From: Microbacteriaceae bacterium 3FA27C10 | GTDB lineage: Bacteria > Actinomycetota > Actinomycetes > Actinomycetales > Microbacteriaceae | Direction: 5' to 3' | DNA length: 64,000 nucleotides | Assembly: GCA_005502775.1 (NCBI GenBank) | Contig: SCNI01000010.1 | Coordinates: forward strand, 1 to 64,000 | Program-made: the position numbers and the translations under genes | Notes under the pieces: generated by a model | Seen by the model: the letters and a program-made list of their open reading frames with translations, nothing else | What the model was told of the DNA's origin: nothing | The model's database searches: none | Part shown: piece after piece, positions 1 through 9,025 of the stretch | Layout of the letters: each line of letters begins with the position of its first letter | Numbering within the stretch: the first letter of the stretch is position 1

Positions 1-11
1 GTGGGGTGGGG

Positions 12-3000
12 CTACTTGGCGCGCTGCAGGGCGATGAGGCCTGTGGGGAAGCGGTCGCGCGCTGAGACGTAGACCTTGCCGAGGGCCGGGTCGACCGAGA
101 TGCCGTACACCTTGTTGCCGTAGGCGGTGCCCGGGTAGTTCGCGATCTCGGTGAGGTCGCCCGCGTTCAGCACGCGCACACCGCTCGCCTCGAAGGCGTC
201 GGAGGAGTGCCCGATGTAGAGGCGCCCGGCCTCGGGGTCGACGGCCACCGAACGGTAGTCCGGCTTCGAGGCCGCGAGGGACTGCAGCTGGGCGTAGCTC
301 GTTCCGTCGTAGACGCGCACGCCCTCGGTTCCGGCGGACTGGTTGTCGTTCGTCAGGTAGACGCGGTTCGCCTTCGGGTCGAAGGCGATGCCGTGCGACT
401 GCCAGGTCGTGGAGTCACTCGTCACCACCTGGACGGCCGCTCCGGTGTTCGCATCCATGACGTCGAAGCCCGAGCCGCGGGTCGCGCCGAAGACGCGGCC
501 GTTCGCCAGGTCGACGTCCATGCCCCGGATGTTGCCGGAGAACACGAACGGTCCACGCTTGACGGAGTCGTTCGCGAGATCGAGCACGACCCACGCGTTG
601 GCGTAGGCCACGTAGAGCTCGTTCTTCGCCGCGTCGATCGCGACGTCGCGCACGCCCTCGCCGGCCGCGTTCGGCACGATGTGGGTGGCGACCACCGCAT
701 CCGTCGCCGGGTCGACCTCGACGACGCGCGCCGGGCGCTGCTCGTTGCCCACGAACAGGTGTCCGGTGCGGGAGTCGACGACCGAGCCGACGGGCTTGGT
801 GTCGAGGTCGGCGTCGTCGGCCGCCGCGGGGATGGCCTTCAGCGCTGTGGGCGTGTAGGCCAGGCCCATCGGGGGCTCCGGGTCGGTCGGATCCGTCGGA
901 TCCGTGGGGTCGGTCGGATCCGTCGGATCCACCGGCGTTCCCCCGGCTCCCACCCGCTGGCTGATCGTCACGGCGACCGCGGCGGTCTCCGACCCGGGCG
1001 GGTTGAGACGGAAGTCGCGGTTCGACACGAACACCCGCTGGCGTGACTCGTCGACCGAGATGCCGTAGCCGTCCTTGCCGTACTTCGGGTCGGCGAGGTC
1101 GGCGAGCTGGGCGCCGGTCGCCGAGTCGTGCACCGAGAATCCACCGGTGCCCGCCGCGGTGCCCGTGTAGCCGACGTAGAGCAGCCCGTGGGTCGAGTCG
1201 TAGTCGAGCTGGCGGGCCTTCACGCGGGTGGCCTGCTGCCAGGTCTGCGCGAAGCCGTTGTTCACGTCGAACGCGGCGATCTGGATCGCGTCGGGCGTCT
1301 CCTGGAAGTACGCCGCCGCCACCTGACCGTGCGCCGGGTCGGCGGCCACGTAGTACGCGCCCGCCGTTCCGCCGATCACGCCGAGCGAGGCTCCCGTGTT
1401 CGCGTCGAGAACCTCGATGCCGCGCGACGGCACCGCCCCGTAGACGTAGCCCTTGACCGGGTCGACGTCGATGGAGCGGTTCGACTCGATGAACGAGTAC
1501 GGGCCGCGCACGACCTGGCCGAAGTCCGCATCCGCGATCGACACGACCACCCAGTTGCGGTTCTGCTGCCCCACGTAGAGGAGCTGCTTCTCGTCGTCGA
1601 TGCCCAGGTCACGGATGTTCTCGGGCAGCGTGATGGTGCGGCTGATCGCGTTGGTGTCGGGGTCGACCTCGAAGATGTTCCGCCCGTTCTGGTCACCCAG
1701 GTAGAGCTTCTTCTTCGCCTGCGAGTAGGCCGAACCGGCCGGCAGCTGGGCGTTCGACTTGTTCACCGCGTCGACCGTTCCGACGGCTTCGTACTCGTAG
1801 CTCGGCGTCTCGTCGACGATGCGGGTGGAGACGGTGACGGCCGAGGCCTCGAGCTCCGATCCGGGCGGGTTCAGACGGAAGTCGCGGTTCGAGACGAACA
1901 CCCGCTGGTGCTCCTCGTCGACCGAGATGCCGTAGCCGTCCTTGCCGAACTTCGGGTCGGCGAAGTCGCCGAGCTGCGTGCCGGTGGCGATGTCGTGCAC
2001 CGAGAAGCCCCCGGTGCCCGCTGCCGTGCCGGTGTAGCCGAGGTACAGCAGGCCGTTGGTGGAGTCGATGTCGACCTGGCGCGCGTTGACGCGGGTCGCC
2101 TTCTCCCACACCTGTCCGAAGCCGTTCTTCGCGTCGAAGACACCGACCTGGATGGCGTCGGGCACCTCTTCGAAGTACGCCGCAGCCACGTAGCCGCGCT
2201 TCGGGTCGGCCGCCACGTAGTAGGCGCCGGTGGTACCGCCGATCACGCCGAGGGACTCCCCGGTCGAGGCGCGCAGCACCTCGATGCCGCGGGAGGGCAC
2301 GGCGCCGTAGACCAGGTCGTTCGCCGGGTCGACGTCGATGGAGCGGTTCGACTCGATGAACGAGTACGGGCCGCGCACGACCTGGCCGAAGTCCGCATCC
2401 GCGATCGACACGACCACCCAGTTGCGGTTCTGCTGCCCCACGTAGAGGAGCTGCTTCTCGTCGTCGATGCCCAGGTCACGGATGTTCTCCGGCAGCGTGA
2501 TGGTGCGCTTCACCTCGTCGGTGGTCGGGTCCATCTCGAAGATGTTCCGGCTGTTCTGGTCGCCGAGGTAGAGCAGGTCCTTCGACTCCGAGTAGGCGGA
2601 GCCGGCCGGGAGCTGGGCGTTCGACTTGTTCACCGAGTCGAGCTGGGCCGTGACCTCGTAGTCGACCGTCGTCTCCGGATCGGTGGGGTCGGTCGGCGTC
2701 TCTCCGCCCGGATCCGGGTTCGGCACGCAGCCGAGGCAGGTTCCGGGGTCGTTCGGCTTGATCTCCTGCGGCTTCTCGTCGTCGGTCACGGCCTTGCCGG
2801 CGTCGTTCTTGACGATGGTGAGGCCGTCGAAGTACTCGCCGTCGGCGGTACGCGACTCGTAGCGCATGGTGTCGCCCGAGACGTCGATCAGCTGGTAGAG
2901 CTCGGTGTTGCCCTCGAGCTTCTTGAGGTGACCGCCGTTCTCGTTCCACACCCGGGGGCCGGCGCCGGAGTACATCTTGGAACCGACCACCGAGACCGCG

Positions 3001-4136
3001 TAGACGGGCCCGTCGTAGTTGAGGTCCTTGTTCCAGGTGGCGGGGTTGCCCTCCTCGGCGGCGAGGGTGTTGCCACGGCCGTAGTTGTGGTCGTGACCCT
3101 GCAGTACGAGGTCGACGTTGTTCGCCTCGAACAGCGGCAGCCAGGCCTCACGGATGGCGCGGTTGTTGCGCCCCTCGTCGAGCGAGAACACCGGGTGGTG
3201 GAAGAACACCACGGTCCACTTGTTCGGGTTCGACTCGAGGGTCTGCTTCAGCCACGCGGTCTGCACGGCGAGCGCCGCCGCATCCGTGATGTTGCTGTTC
3301 AGCGAGATGAACCGCACGCCCTGGTAGTCGTTGTAGTACACCGTGCCTTTGAGCAGCGCCTCGATGCCGTCGGTGCCCTTCGGGCCGTTGTCCGGGTACT
3401 CGAACTGGGCCTGCCACTGGCTCGAGAGCTGCTCGCCCTCGTACTCGTGGTTGCCCGCGGCCGCGAGGAAGTTCTGCGTGCCGAACTGGTAGCCGGCGGC
3501 GTCGAACACCTCTCCCCACTGCGAGTCGTTGTTCGCGTCGTCGATCAGGTCGCCCGCCTGCAGCACGATGCTCGCGTCGGGGCGGTCGCGGAAGGCGTTG
3601 CGGATGACGCGGCTCGCGTCGGACTTGATGCCGTTCTGCACGTCACCGAGATAGATGAACGAGAAGGGATCGGCGGTGGCCGACGCGGTGGTGAAATGCT
3701 GCCACTCGCTGAAGTTCGTGCCGTCGCCCACGCGGTACTGGTACTGCGTGTCGGGGGTCAGACCCGTGAAGGTGAGCGAGTGGAACGACTCGTCGTAGTC
3801 CGGCGTCGCCAGGTCGGTGTTCGACGTGGCGTTCACCGTCTGGATGCCGGTGGGGTACGGCGTGGCCGTGGCGGTGCGGATCTCGGCCTTCGCCGTCGTG
3901 ACGCCCTTCGAGGTGCGCCAGGTGACGGCCTGCGAGGTGGAGAGGTCGCCCGAGGGCGTGAGCACGATGCGGTCGGGCACGACCGACGGGCCGTGCTGCA
4001 CGAGCGGCGTGACCGTGGCGGCCTGCGCCGGGGAGCTCACCCCCAGCACGGGCGTGAAGAGCGAGGCGGCGACGGCCGCGATCGCGAGACCTGCGAGCAT
4101 CCGCTTGCTGCGGCCCCGCGTGGACGTGTTCGTCAT
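12..4136 (-). CDS. Secreted purple acid phosphatase-like enzyme with three C-terminal beta-propeller repeats
   Basis: A predicted 1374-residue exported protein. It starts with an ATG preceded by GAAAGG and has an Arg/Lys-rich signal peptide ending near residue 40 (AQAA). Residues about 45-440 form a fibronectin-like PAP N-domain followed by a calcineurin-like metallophosphoesterase. All metal motifs are visible: GDVQ (D165), GDLID (D196), GNHE (N229/H230), an FHH histidine and GHDHNYGRG. After a Pro/Asp linker come three propeller-like units starting near residues 492, 780 and 1089, with YVTN/NHL-style repeats; the first two are nearly identical in places. There is no sorting signal or C-terminal membrane helix, so it is probably released. 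It lies 53 bp downstream of the second phosphatase gene and probably shares its transcript. Phosphoester hydrolysis is expected from the family. The propellers' role (binding or cell-surface attachment) is inference. Confidence 0.9.
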   Translation of the reverse strand: MTNTSTRGRSKRMLAGLAIAAVAASLFTPVLGVSSPAQAATVTPLVQHGPSVVPDRIVLTPSGDLSTSQAVTWRTSKGVTTAKAEIRTATATPYPTGIQTVNATSNTDLATPDYDESFHSLTFTGLTPDTQYQYRVGDGTNFSEWQHFTTASATADPFSFIYLGDVQNGIKSDASRVIRNAFRDRPDASIVLQAGDLIDDANNDSQWGEVFDAAGYQFGTQNFLAAAGNHEYEGEQLSSQWQAQFEYPDNGPKGTDGIEALLKGTVYYNDYQGVRFISLNSNITDAAALAVQTAWLKQTLESNPNKWTVVFFHHPVFSLDEGRNNRAIREAWLPLFEANNVDLVLQGHDHNYGRGNTLAAEEGNPATWNKDLNYDGPVYAVSVVGSKMYSGAGPRVWNENGGHLKKLEGNTELYQLIDVSGDTMRYESRTADGEYFDGLTIVKNDAGKAVTDDEKPQEIKPNDPGTCLGCVPNPDPGGETPTDPTDPETTVDYEVTAQLDSVNKSNAQLPAGSAYSESKDLLYLGDQNSRNIFEMDPTTDEVKRTITLPENIRDLGIDDEKQLLYVGQQNRNWVVVSIADADFGQVVRGPYSFIESNRSIDVDPANDLVYGAVPSRGIEVLRASTGESLGVIGGTTGAYYVAADPKRGYVAAAYFEEVPDAIQVGVFDAKNGFGQVWEKATRVNARQVDIDSTNGLLYLGYTGTAAGTGGFSVHDIATGTQLGDFADPKFGKDGYGISVDEEHQRVFVSNRDFRLNPPGSELEASAVTVSTRIVDETPSYEYEAVGTVDAVNKSNAQLPAGSAYSQAKKKLYLGDQNGRNIFEVDPDTNAISRTITLPENIRDLGIDDEKQLLYVGQQNRNWVVVSIADADFGQVVRGPYSFIESNRSIDVDPVKGYVYGAVPSRGIEVLDANTGASLGVIGGTAGAYYVAADPAHGQVAAAYFQETPDAIQIAAFDVNNGFAQTWQQATRVKARQLDYDSTHGLLYVGYTGTAAGTGGFSVHDSATGAQLADLADPKYGKDGYGISVDESRQRVFVSNRDFRLNPPGSETAAVAVTISQRVGAGGTPVDPTDPTDPTDPTDPTDPEPPMGLAYTPTALKAIPAAADDADLDTKPVGSVVDSRTGHLFVGNEQRPARVVEVDPATDAVVATHIVPNAAGEGVRDVAIDAAKNELYVAYANAWVVLDLANDSVKRGPFVFSGNIRGMDVDLANGRVFGATRGSGFDVMDANTGAAVQVVTSDSTTWQSHGIAFDPKANRVYLTNDNQSAGTEGVRVYDGTSYAQLQSLAASKPDYRSVAVDPEAGRLYIGHSSDAFEASGVRVLNAGDLTEIANYPGTAYGNKVYGISVDPALGKVYVSARDRFPTGLIALQRAK
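881..931 (-). repeat. Pro-Thr-Asp tandem linker repeat
   Basis: A short tandem array built on ggatccgtc/ggtcggatc units encodes a (Pro-Thr-Asp)n linker between the second and third propeller units of the secreted phosphatase. Repeat number could vary by slippage. Confidence 0.75.
1459..1640 (-). repeat. Near-identical propeller segment, copy A
   Basis: This stretch matches 2326-2507 (offset 867 bp, i.e. 289 codons) with one mismatch that I can find, while the sequences on both sides of the two copies have diverged. It looks like a gene-conversion tract inside a tandem domain duplication. Confidence 0.85.
2326..2507 (-). repeat. Near-identical propeller segment, copy B
   Basis: This is the partner of 1459-1640. 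It encodes the same part of the first propeller unit of the secreted phosphatase. Confidence 0.85.
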
Positions 4137-4189
4137 GTCCTGACGACCTTTCGATGCTGTGGAGAAGATTCCGGATGCGGCGGGGCGGC

Positions 4190-6457
4190 TCATGCGAGAC
4201 CACCGGCCCGGCGGCGGCGCCGGTAGAGCACGATCATCACGATCACGCCGGCCAGGAGCGCGGCTCCGGCCAGGGCGATCACGATGCCGACGCCCTGCAC
4301 GCCCGTGTTCGCGAGGTCTTTCACGCCGGTCGCCGCGGAGCCCGGGGCGAGGATCGTGATGTCGACGGAGGCGGTGGCGCCCGACTCGAGGCCGCGCACG
4401 ATGATCTTGTGCGCCCCCGGCGCGACGCCGGCGGGGATGTGAGCGGTGTAGAAGTAGCCGCCGTTCGCATCCGCACTCGGGTAGCCGAGTTCGATCGGGT
4501 CGGAGTGCAGCGTGATCTGGAGGTCCTCGTTCGGCCAGAAGCCGCTGCCCTTGAGGCTCAGGCTGTCGCCCGCCGCGATGCCGGTGGCCGAGAGCTCGAT
4601 GGCACTCGGGTTGGCCGCAGGCTTCGGGCTGGTGGGCAGCTCGGTGCCGGGTGTCGTGGGCTGCGTCGTCGGGCCGGCCGTGGGCTGGGCCGTCGGCTCC
4701 GTCGTGGGCTGGCCGGTGGGCTGGCTCGTCGGCTCGGGGCTCGTGGTGGGCTCCGGGGTGGCCGTGGGCTCGGTGGTGGGCGTCACGGTCGGCTGCGGGG
4801 TCGGGGTCACGGTGGGCTCCGGCGTCGCGGTGGGCTCCGGCGTGGTCGTCGGCTGCGGGGTGGGGGTCGCAGTCGGCTCGGGGGTCGCGGTCGGCGTCGG
4901 CGTGGCCGTCGGCTCCGGCGTGGCCGTCGGCTCCGGCGTCGCGGTCGGCTCCGGGGTCGGCGTCGGCTCGGGGGTCGACTCGCCGCCGGGGACCACAGCG
5001 GTGGGGCGCTCGGGCGCACCGATGTCGGCGCGCGCCGAACCGGGCCCGGAGGCCCAGGCCACGGTCTCGTCGGTCACGAGCTTGGTGCCGCCCGCGGGCT
5101 TCGTGATGGTGAAGGCGTCGAAGAGCTCGCCGGTGACCTTGTGGCTCTCGACGTGCAGCTGGTCGCCCACGACGTCGACCGTCTGGTACATCTGCGTGTC
5201 GCGGTTGGTGCTCTTGAGGTCGGCACCGTTCGTGACCCAGTTGTTCGACTCGAGCGGGTCGGGAACGTACATCTTGGGTCCGGCGACGGTCACCATGTAC
5301 ACCGGGCCGGTCTGGCTGGTCTTCGGGTCGGCGCCGGCGGGCAGGTTCTGCTCGTTGGCGAACAGGTTGCCGCGGCCGTAGGCGTGGTCGTGCCCGGCGA
5401 GAACCAGGTCGACGTTGTACTTCTCGAAGATCGGCAGCCAGGCGGTGCGGATGGAGGCGTTGTCGCGGCCCGAGGTCACCGAGAAGATCGGCTGGTGGAA
5501 CGCGATGACGGTCCACTTGCTCGGGTTGGTCGCGAGCACCTGCTCGAGCCAGGAGGTCTGCGCGTCGAGCTCGGCGCCGTAGGCCATGTTGGCGTTCAGG
5601 GTGATGAAGCGCACGCCCTGGATGTCGGTGAAGTAGACGTTCTCGTTGAAGAGCTGCTTCACGGCATCCGTCTGCGCCGGGCCGTTCTTCGGGTACTCGA
5701 ACTGGGCGCTCCAGTAGCGGGTGAGCTCGGGGCCCGGGTAGTACTCGTGGTTGCCGGGTGCGGCGATCACGTTGAGGTACTGGTTCTCGAAGCCCGCGGC
5801 GGTGAACCACTCGCCCCACTCGGCGTCGGCCACATCGGTGTCGATGAGGTCGCCGAGGTGCACGACGGCCTTCGAGTAGGGGCGCGCCTCATAGGCGGCA
5901 CGGAAGGAGCGCGAGGCGTACGACTTGACGTCGTTCTGCGCGTCGCCCTGCACGAGGAACGAGAACGGCTCGGCGGTCTGGGCGGCGGTCTGGAACTCGA
6001 ACCACTCGCTCCAGGTCTCGCCGTCGCCCACCCGGTAGAGGTAGGAGGTGTCCGCGGCGAGGCCGGTCAGAGTCGCGGTGTGGTACTTGATGCGGTAACC
6101 GAGGTCGGTGGCGAACTCGGTGGTGCTCGCGGCGGCGGTCGTGGTGGAGGCGGTGACCGGGCCCTTCGTCATCGAGGCGAGCTGCACCTGGGGGTTCACG
6201 ACGTCGACCGAGGTGCGCCACGACACGTTCTGCGTGGCGAACGGGGTCTCGGTGGGGGTCAGGATGACGCGGTCGGGCACGGCCGAGGCCACGTGCACGA
6301 GGGCCGGGTTGACCGGCGGCGGGTTGAGCCCGCCCGCCGCGTAGGCGATACCGCCTCCGAGCGTGGCGAGGGCGACGGCCGTGGCGATGCTGCCCGCCAC
6401 CACCGCCTTTCGGGGTGTGAGGCGCGTGAGGGCGCGCGCGAGCTGTTCGCTCTTCAT
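4190..6457 (-). CDS. LANTG-anchored purple acid phosphatase-like protein
   Basis: A predicted 755-residue cell-surface metallophosphoesterase. The ATG is preceded by AAGGACG. An N-terminal signal region (hydrophobic residues about 19-41) leads to a PAP N-domain and a calcineurin-like catalytic domain with the full metal set: D172 (GDAQ), D203 (GDLID), N236/H237 (GNHE), H321 and the GHDHAYGRG motif near 355-363. Residues about 490-605 are a Pro/Thr/Glu stalk, followed by an Ig-like domain. The C-terminus is LANTG (about 715-719), a hydrophobic helix and five arginines, the layout of a sortase substrate. LAXTG is the motif of class E sortases; no sortase gene is in the window. It is first in a two-gene unit with the propeller phosphatase. 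Extracellular phosphate scavenging is a reasonable inference. Confidence 0.92.
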   Translation of the reverse strand: MKSEQLARALTRLTPRKAVVAGSIATAVALATLGGGIAYAAGGLNPPPVNPALVHVASAVPDRVILTPTETPFATQNVSWRTSVDVVNPQVQLASMTKGPVTASTTTAAASTTEFATDLGYRIKYHTATLTGLAADTSYLYRVGDGETWSEWFEFQTAAQTAEPFSFLVQGDAQNDVKSYASRSFRAAYEARPYSKAVVHLGDLIDTDVADAEWGEWFTAAGFENQYLNVIAAPGNHEYYPGPELTRYWSAQFEYPKNGPAQTDAVKQLFNENVYFTDIQGVRFITLNANMAYGAELDAQTSWLEQVLATNPSKWTVIAFHQPIFSVTSGRDNASIRTAWLPIFEKYNVDLVLAGHDHAYGRGNLFANEQNLPAGADPKTSQTGPVYMVTVAGPKMYVPDPLESNNWVTNGADLKSTNRDTQMYQTVDVVGDQLHVESHKVTGELFDAFTITKPAGGTKLVTDETVAWASGPGSARADIGAPERPTAVVPGGESTPEPTPTPEPTATPEPTATPEPTATPTPTATPEPTATPTPQPTTTPEPTATPEPTVTPTPQPTVTPTTEPTATPEPTTSPEPTSQPTGQPTTEPTAQPTAGPTTQPTTPGTELPTSPKPAANPSAIELSATGIAAGDSLSLKGSGFWPNEDLQITLHSDPIELGYPSADANGGYFYTAHIPAGVAPGAHKIIVRGLESGATASVDITILAPGSAATGVKDLANTGVQGVGIVIALAGAALLAGVIVMIVLYRRRRRAGGLA
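4640..4983 (-). repeat. Pro/Thr/Glu-rich stalk-coding repeat
   Basis: Degenerate tandem codon repeats encode a long run of PEPTATP- and PTPQPT-like units between the phosphatase domain and the Ig-like domain. They probably form an extended, possibly O-mannosylated stalk that holds the enzyme away from the wall. Confidence 0.85.
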
Positions 6458-6733
6458 ACGAGTGGACGTCCTTCGGTGGAAACGGCGGAGCCGGAGACGG
6501 GGTCGCCCGCCAAGGGGTAACAGGCAACGCGTTCGACGCTATTGAGGCTGAGAGTCCGCTCAGGCCGGATCTCCCAGAATTCATGCGGCGTTTACCGCTG
6601 CCTGGAAATGCCGTTCTCGTGTTCCCGCAACGCTCACTTAGCCGTCAATTGTCGGAGAATGCCGTCCGGCACGTCGTGGGGGTGAGGTGTGATAGTGCCG
6701 CGCGAGCGGGGCGTCGGCGTGGAGCATCCGTAC

Positions 6734-6754
6734 TCCGTGAAGAGTAGTCACGGA
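6734..6754. promoter_or_regulatory. Inverted repeat upstream of two-component operon
   Basis: TCCGTGA-N7-TCACGGA is a perfect 7-bp inverted repeat centred about 70 bp upstream of the kinase start. The spacing suits a dimeric regulator, possibly the NarL-type response regulator of the same operon. That assignment is inference. Confidence 0.45.
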
Positions 6755-6801
6755 CGCGGTCGCGCTCCGGAGGGCGGATGCCCCCGGCCAGGACCCCCGG
6801 C

Positions 6802-6807
6802 TAGCAT
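6802..6807 (+). promoter_or_regulatory. -10 element (TAGCAT) of a probable leaderless promoter
   Basis: TAGCAT is followed by exactly 6 nt and then the kinase ATG, so transcription would start at or next to the start codon. There is no Shine-Dalgarno sequence close to this ATG, which fits leaderless translation. Confidence 0.5.
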
Positions 6808-6813
6808 CGAGCC

Positions 6814-8208
6814 ATGCCCTCCCCGGCCCGCACCCCCGACGATCGTGCGCGCGGTCGCGGGCGCGACCGCGCCGCCGAGTGGGAGGAGCACTGGGCACGG
6901 GTCTCCGACGGGAGCATCCCCGACTGGCCGCGATTCCGGCTGAGCGGATGGGTCACGCTGTGGGTTCCGGTCGTCATCTCCTTCGTCGTGCAGGTGCCCG
7001 GCGCTCTCGTGGCGGTGCGGATGCGCGGTCTGTTCGACCTGGGCGAGGCCTTCGGCGACGAGCCCGCCCGGCTCGTCGTGCGCATCCTGCTCGCCCTCCT
7101 CGGACCGGTGGCGCTCGTCTTCGCCCGGCGCCTTCCCGGCCCGGTGGTGGCCGTCGTCTCGGCGGCGGCAGCCGCCTACGTTCTGCTCACCGCGCACGGC
7201 GCAGCACCGCCCTACATCGCGCTCGCCTTCGCCGTGGTGGGGGCCGTGGTGCGCGGCGCCCGCGTGTGGGCGTGGGTGTCGCTCGGTGCGGCCTGGCTCC
7301 TCGCGATCACGGGCGGCCTGCTGCTGCACGCCACCTGGGAGCCCGCCCTCGTGGTGGCGGTGAGCCTCGGCCTGGTGCTGCTCCTGGGGGTGGGCGAGGG
7401 CATCCGCACACGACGCCAGCGTATGGACGAGCTGCGCCGGCGCGCCGCCGACCGCCGCCTCACCGCCGTGCAGGCCGAACGTGTGCGCATCGCGCGCGAG
7501 CTGCACGACGTGCTCGCGCACTCGCTCAGCCAGATCAACGTGCAGGCCGGAGTGGGCCTGCACCTCATCGACACCCAGCCCGAGAAGGCGGCGAGCGCCC
7601 TGGCCGACATCAAGGAGGCGTCGAAGCGCGCCCTCGACGAGGTGCGCTCGGTGCTCGGGGTGCTGCGGGAGGGGCAGGATGCGGCGGGCGGCTCGTCGGG
7701 CGAGGCGCCGGAGGCGGCCCCGCTGATTCCCGAGCCCGACCTCTCGCGGGTGGCGAGCCTGGTGGACTCGGTGTCGTCGCAGGGGGTCGCGGTGTCGCTC
7801 GAGAACGGCATCGCACATCCGGACGCCGTGCCCAAGCCCACGCAGCTCGCGCTCTATCGCATCGTGCAGGAGTCGCTCACGAACGTCGTCAGGCACGCGG
7901 AGGCCCGCACGGCGGCGGTGACGCTCGCCGAGACGGCGGAGGGGTACACCGTGTCGGTGACGGATGACGGCGCGGGGACGGGCACGGGCACGGGCGGCTC
8001 CGCGGGCGCGCAGCCGCGGCCGGGGCGGGGTCTGCTCGGCATGCGCGAGCGCGCCGAGCTGCTCGGCGGGAGCTTCGCGGCCGGCCCGCGACCGGGCGGC
8101 GGCTTCACGGTGGCGGCGACGCTCCCGAGACCGACCGGCGGCAGCATCCCGTTCTCGGGCGGCGGCACCGAAGCCGGCGGCAGCACCGACCCGGGAGACG
8201 AACGATGA
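6814..8208 (+). CDS. NarL-type sensor histidine kinase
   Basis: A 464-residue integral-membrane sensor kinase. Residues about 40-195 contain several hydrophobic helices with only short loops and no large extracellular sensor domain, so it may sense the membrane or an internal ligand. The HisKA_3 dimerisation helix carries the phospho-acceptor H231 in RELHDVLAHS. The HATPase domain follows, with an asparagine-box region (ESLTNVVRHA) and glycine motifs (DDGAG, GRGLLGMRER). The C-terminal tail is Gly/Thr-rich. The stop overlaps the response regulator start by 4 bp (ATGA), so the two are translationally coupled. The kinase family is certain; the stimulus is unknown. Confidence 0.93.
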   Translation: MPSPARTPDDRARGRGRDRAAEWEEHWARVSDGSIPDWPRFRLSGWVTLWVPVVISFVVQVPGALVAVRMRGLFDLGEAFGDEPARLVVRILLALLGPVALVFARRLPGPVVAVVSAAAAAYVLLTAHGAAPPYIALAFAVVGAVVRGARVWAWVSLGAAWLLAITGGLLLHATWEPALVVAVSLGLVLLLGVGEGIRTRRQRMDELRRRAADRRLTAVQAERVRIARELHDVLAHSLSQINVQAGVGLHLIDTQPEKAASALADIKEASKRALDEVRSVLGVLREGQDAAGGSSGEAPEAAPLIPEPDLSRVASLVDSVSSQGVAVSLENGIAHPDAVPKPTQLALYRIVQESLTNVVRHAEARTAAVTLAETAEGYTVSVTDDGAGTGTGTGGSAGAQPRPGRGLLGMRERAELLGGSFAAGPRPGGGFTVAATLPRPTGGSIPFSGGGTEAGGSTDPGDER

Positions 8209-8873
8209 TCCGCGTGGCAGTGGCCGACGACCAGCAGCTCATCCGGGGCGGCTTCCGCAGCCTGCTCGACTCCGAGCCCGACCTCGAGGTCGTGGGCGAG
8301 GCGGGCTCCGGCACCGAGGCCGTGTCGCTCGTGCGCGCGACCCGGCCCGACGTCATCCTGATGGACATCCGCATGCCCGACGGCGACGGGCTCTGGGCCA
8401 CCGAGCAGATCACGGCCGACCCCGAGCTCGCGGCCACCCGCATCGTGATCGTCACCACCTTCGAGCTCGACGAGTACGTGGGGCGGGCGATCCGGGCCGG
8501 GGCGAGCGGATTCCTGGTGAAGGACACCGAGCCGGTCGAGCTGATCCGGGCGGTGCGGGTGGTCGCCGGCGGAGACGCCCTGCTGAGCCCCGGGGTCACG
8601 AGGCGCCTGCTCGAACGCGTCTCGCGCGACCTCACGGAGGCGCCCGACCCCGCGCTCCTCGAGCCGCTCACCGCCCGCGAGCGGGAGGTGCTCGCCCTGG
8701 TGGGCGAAGGACTCACGAACGACGAGATCGGCACCCGCCTGTTCCTCAGCCCGCTCACCGCGAAGACCCACGTGTCGCGCATCATGACGAAGCTCGCGGC
8801 CCGCGACCGGGTGCGGCTCGTGGTGATCGCCTACGAGACCGGGCTCGTCGCCCCCGGGCGTGCGGGCGCCTGA
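8205..8873 (+). CDS. NarL/LuxR-family response regulator
   Basis: A 222-residue regulator. Its receiver domain (residues 1-120) has the acidic pair D8/D9, phospho-acceptor D54 in ILMD, the conserved Thr in VTTFE and Lys in LVKD. It is followed by a LuxR-type HTH (about 152-215; LTAREREVLALVGEGLTNDEIG). It is the cognate partner of the kinase immediately upstream (4-bp overlap). The target genes are not evident. The inverted repeat at 6734-6754 is a candidate autoregulatory site, and the SHOCT protein 150 bp downstream could be in the same regulon. Confidence 0.94.
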   Translation: MIRVAVADDQQLIRGGFRSLLDSEPDLEVVGEAGSGTEAVSLVRATRPDVILMDIRMPDGDGLWATEQITADPELAATRIVIVTTFELDEYVGRAIRAGASGFLVKDTEPVELIRAVRVVAGGDALLSPGVTRRLLERVSRDLTEAPDPALLEPLTAREREVLALVGEGLTNDEIGTRLFLSPLTAKTHVSRIMTKLAARDRVRLVVIAYETGLVAPGRAGA

Positions 8874-9025
8874 GGGCACGCCTCCGCAGTACGAGCAGGG
8901 CCCCGCCTGCTCCCCCGGGTGTAGTGCAAGTGCCACCCCCGGGCAGATCCGCCGCACGCGCCCGGCGGCGAGGCTTGTCCTCAGAGGCTCCACCTCCACC
9001 GGAGCCCGAGAGAAAAGGACCCATC

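Larger units (their letters stand above)
6458..6813. other. Divergent intergenic region, 356 bp
   Basis: This region separates the phosphatase unit (minus strand) from the histidine kinase operon (plus strand). It contains a 7-bp inverted repeat at 6734-6754 and a -10-like TAGCAT at 6802-6807. I see no coding potential. I could not identify a convincing promoter or PHO box for the phosphatases. Confidence 0.6.

Noticed and set aside
881-931. Tandem repeat as a sign of a mobile element
   Set aside because: It encodes an in-frame Pro-Thr-Asp linker and has no flanking duplication or transposase.
1128-6520. Very long plus-strand open frames (over 700 and over 1000 codons) opposite the two phosphatase genes
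   Set aside because: They lie antisense to clearly homologous, motif-complete genes, are extremely Arg/Gly/Val-rich and lack domains. High GC at third positions leaves the opposite frame open.
6458-6660. PHO-box-like GTT(C/T)... words upstream of the phosphatases
   Set aside because: Spacing and sequence do not form a convincing 11-bp direct repeat, and the orientation is inconsistent.
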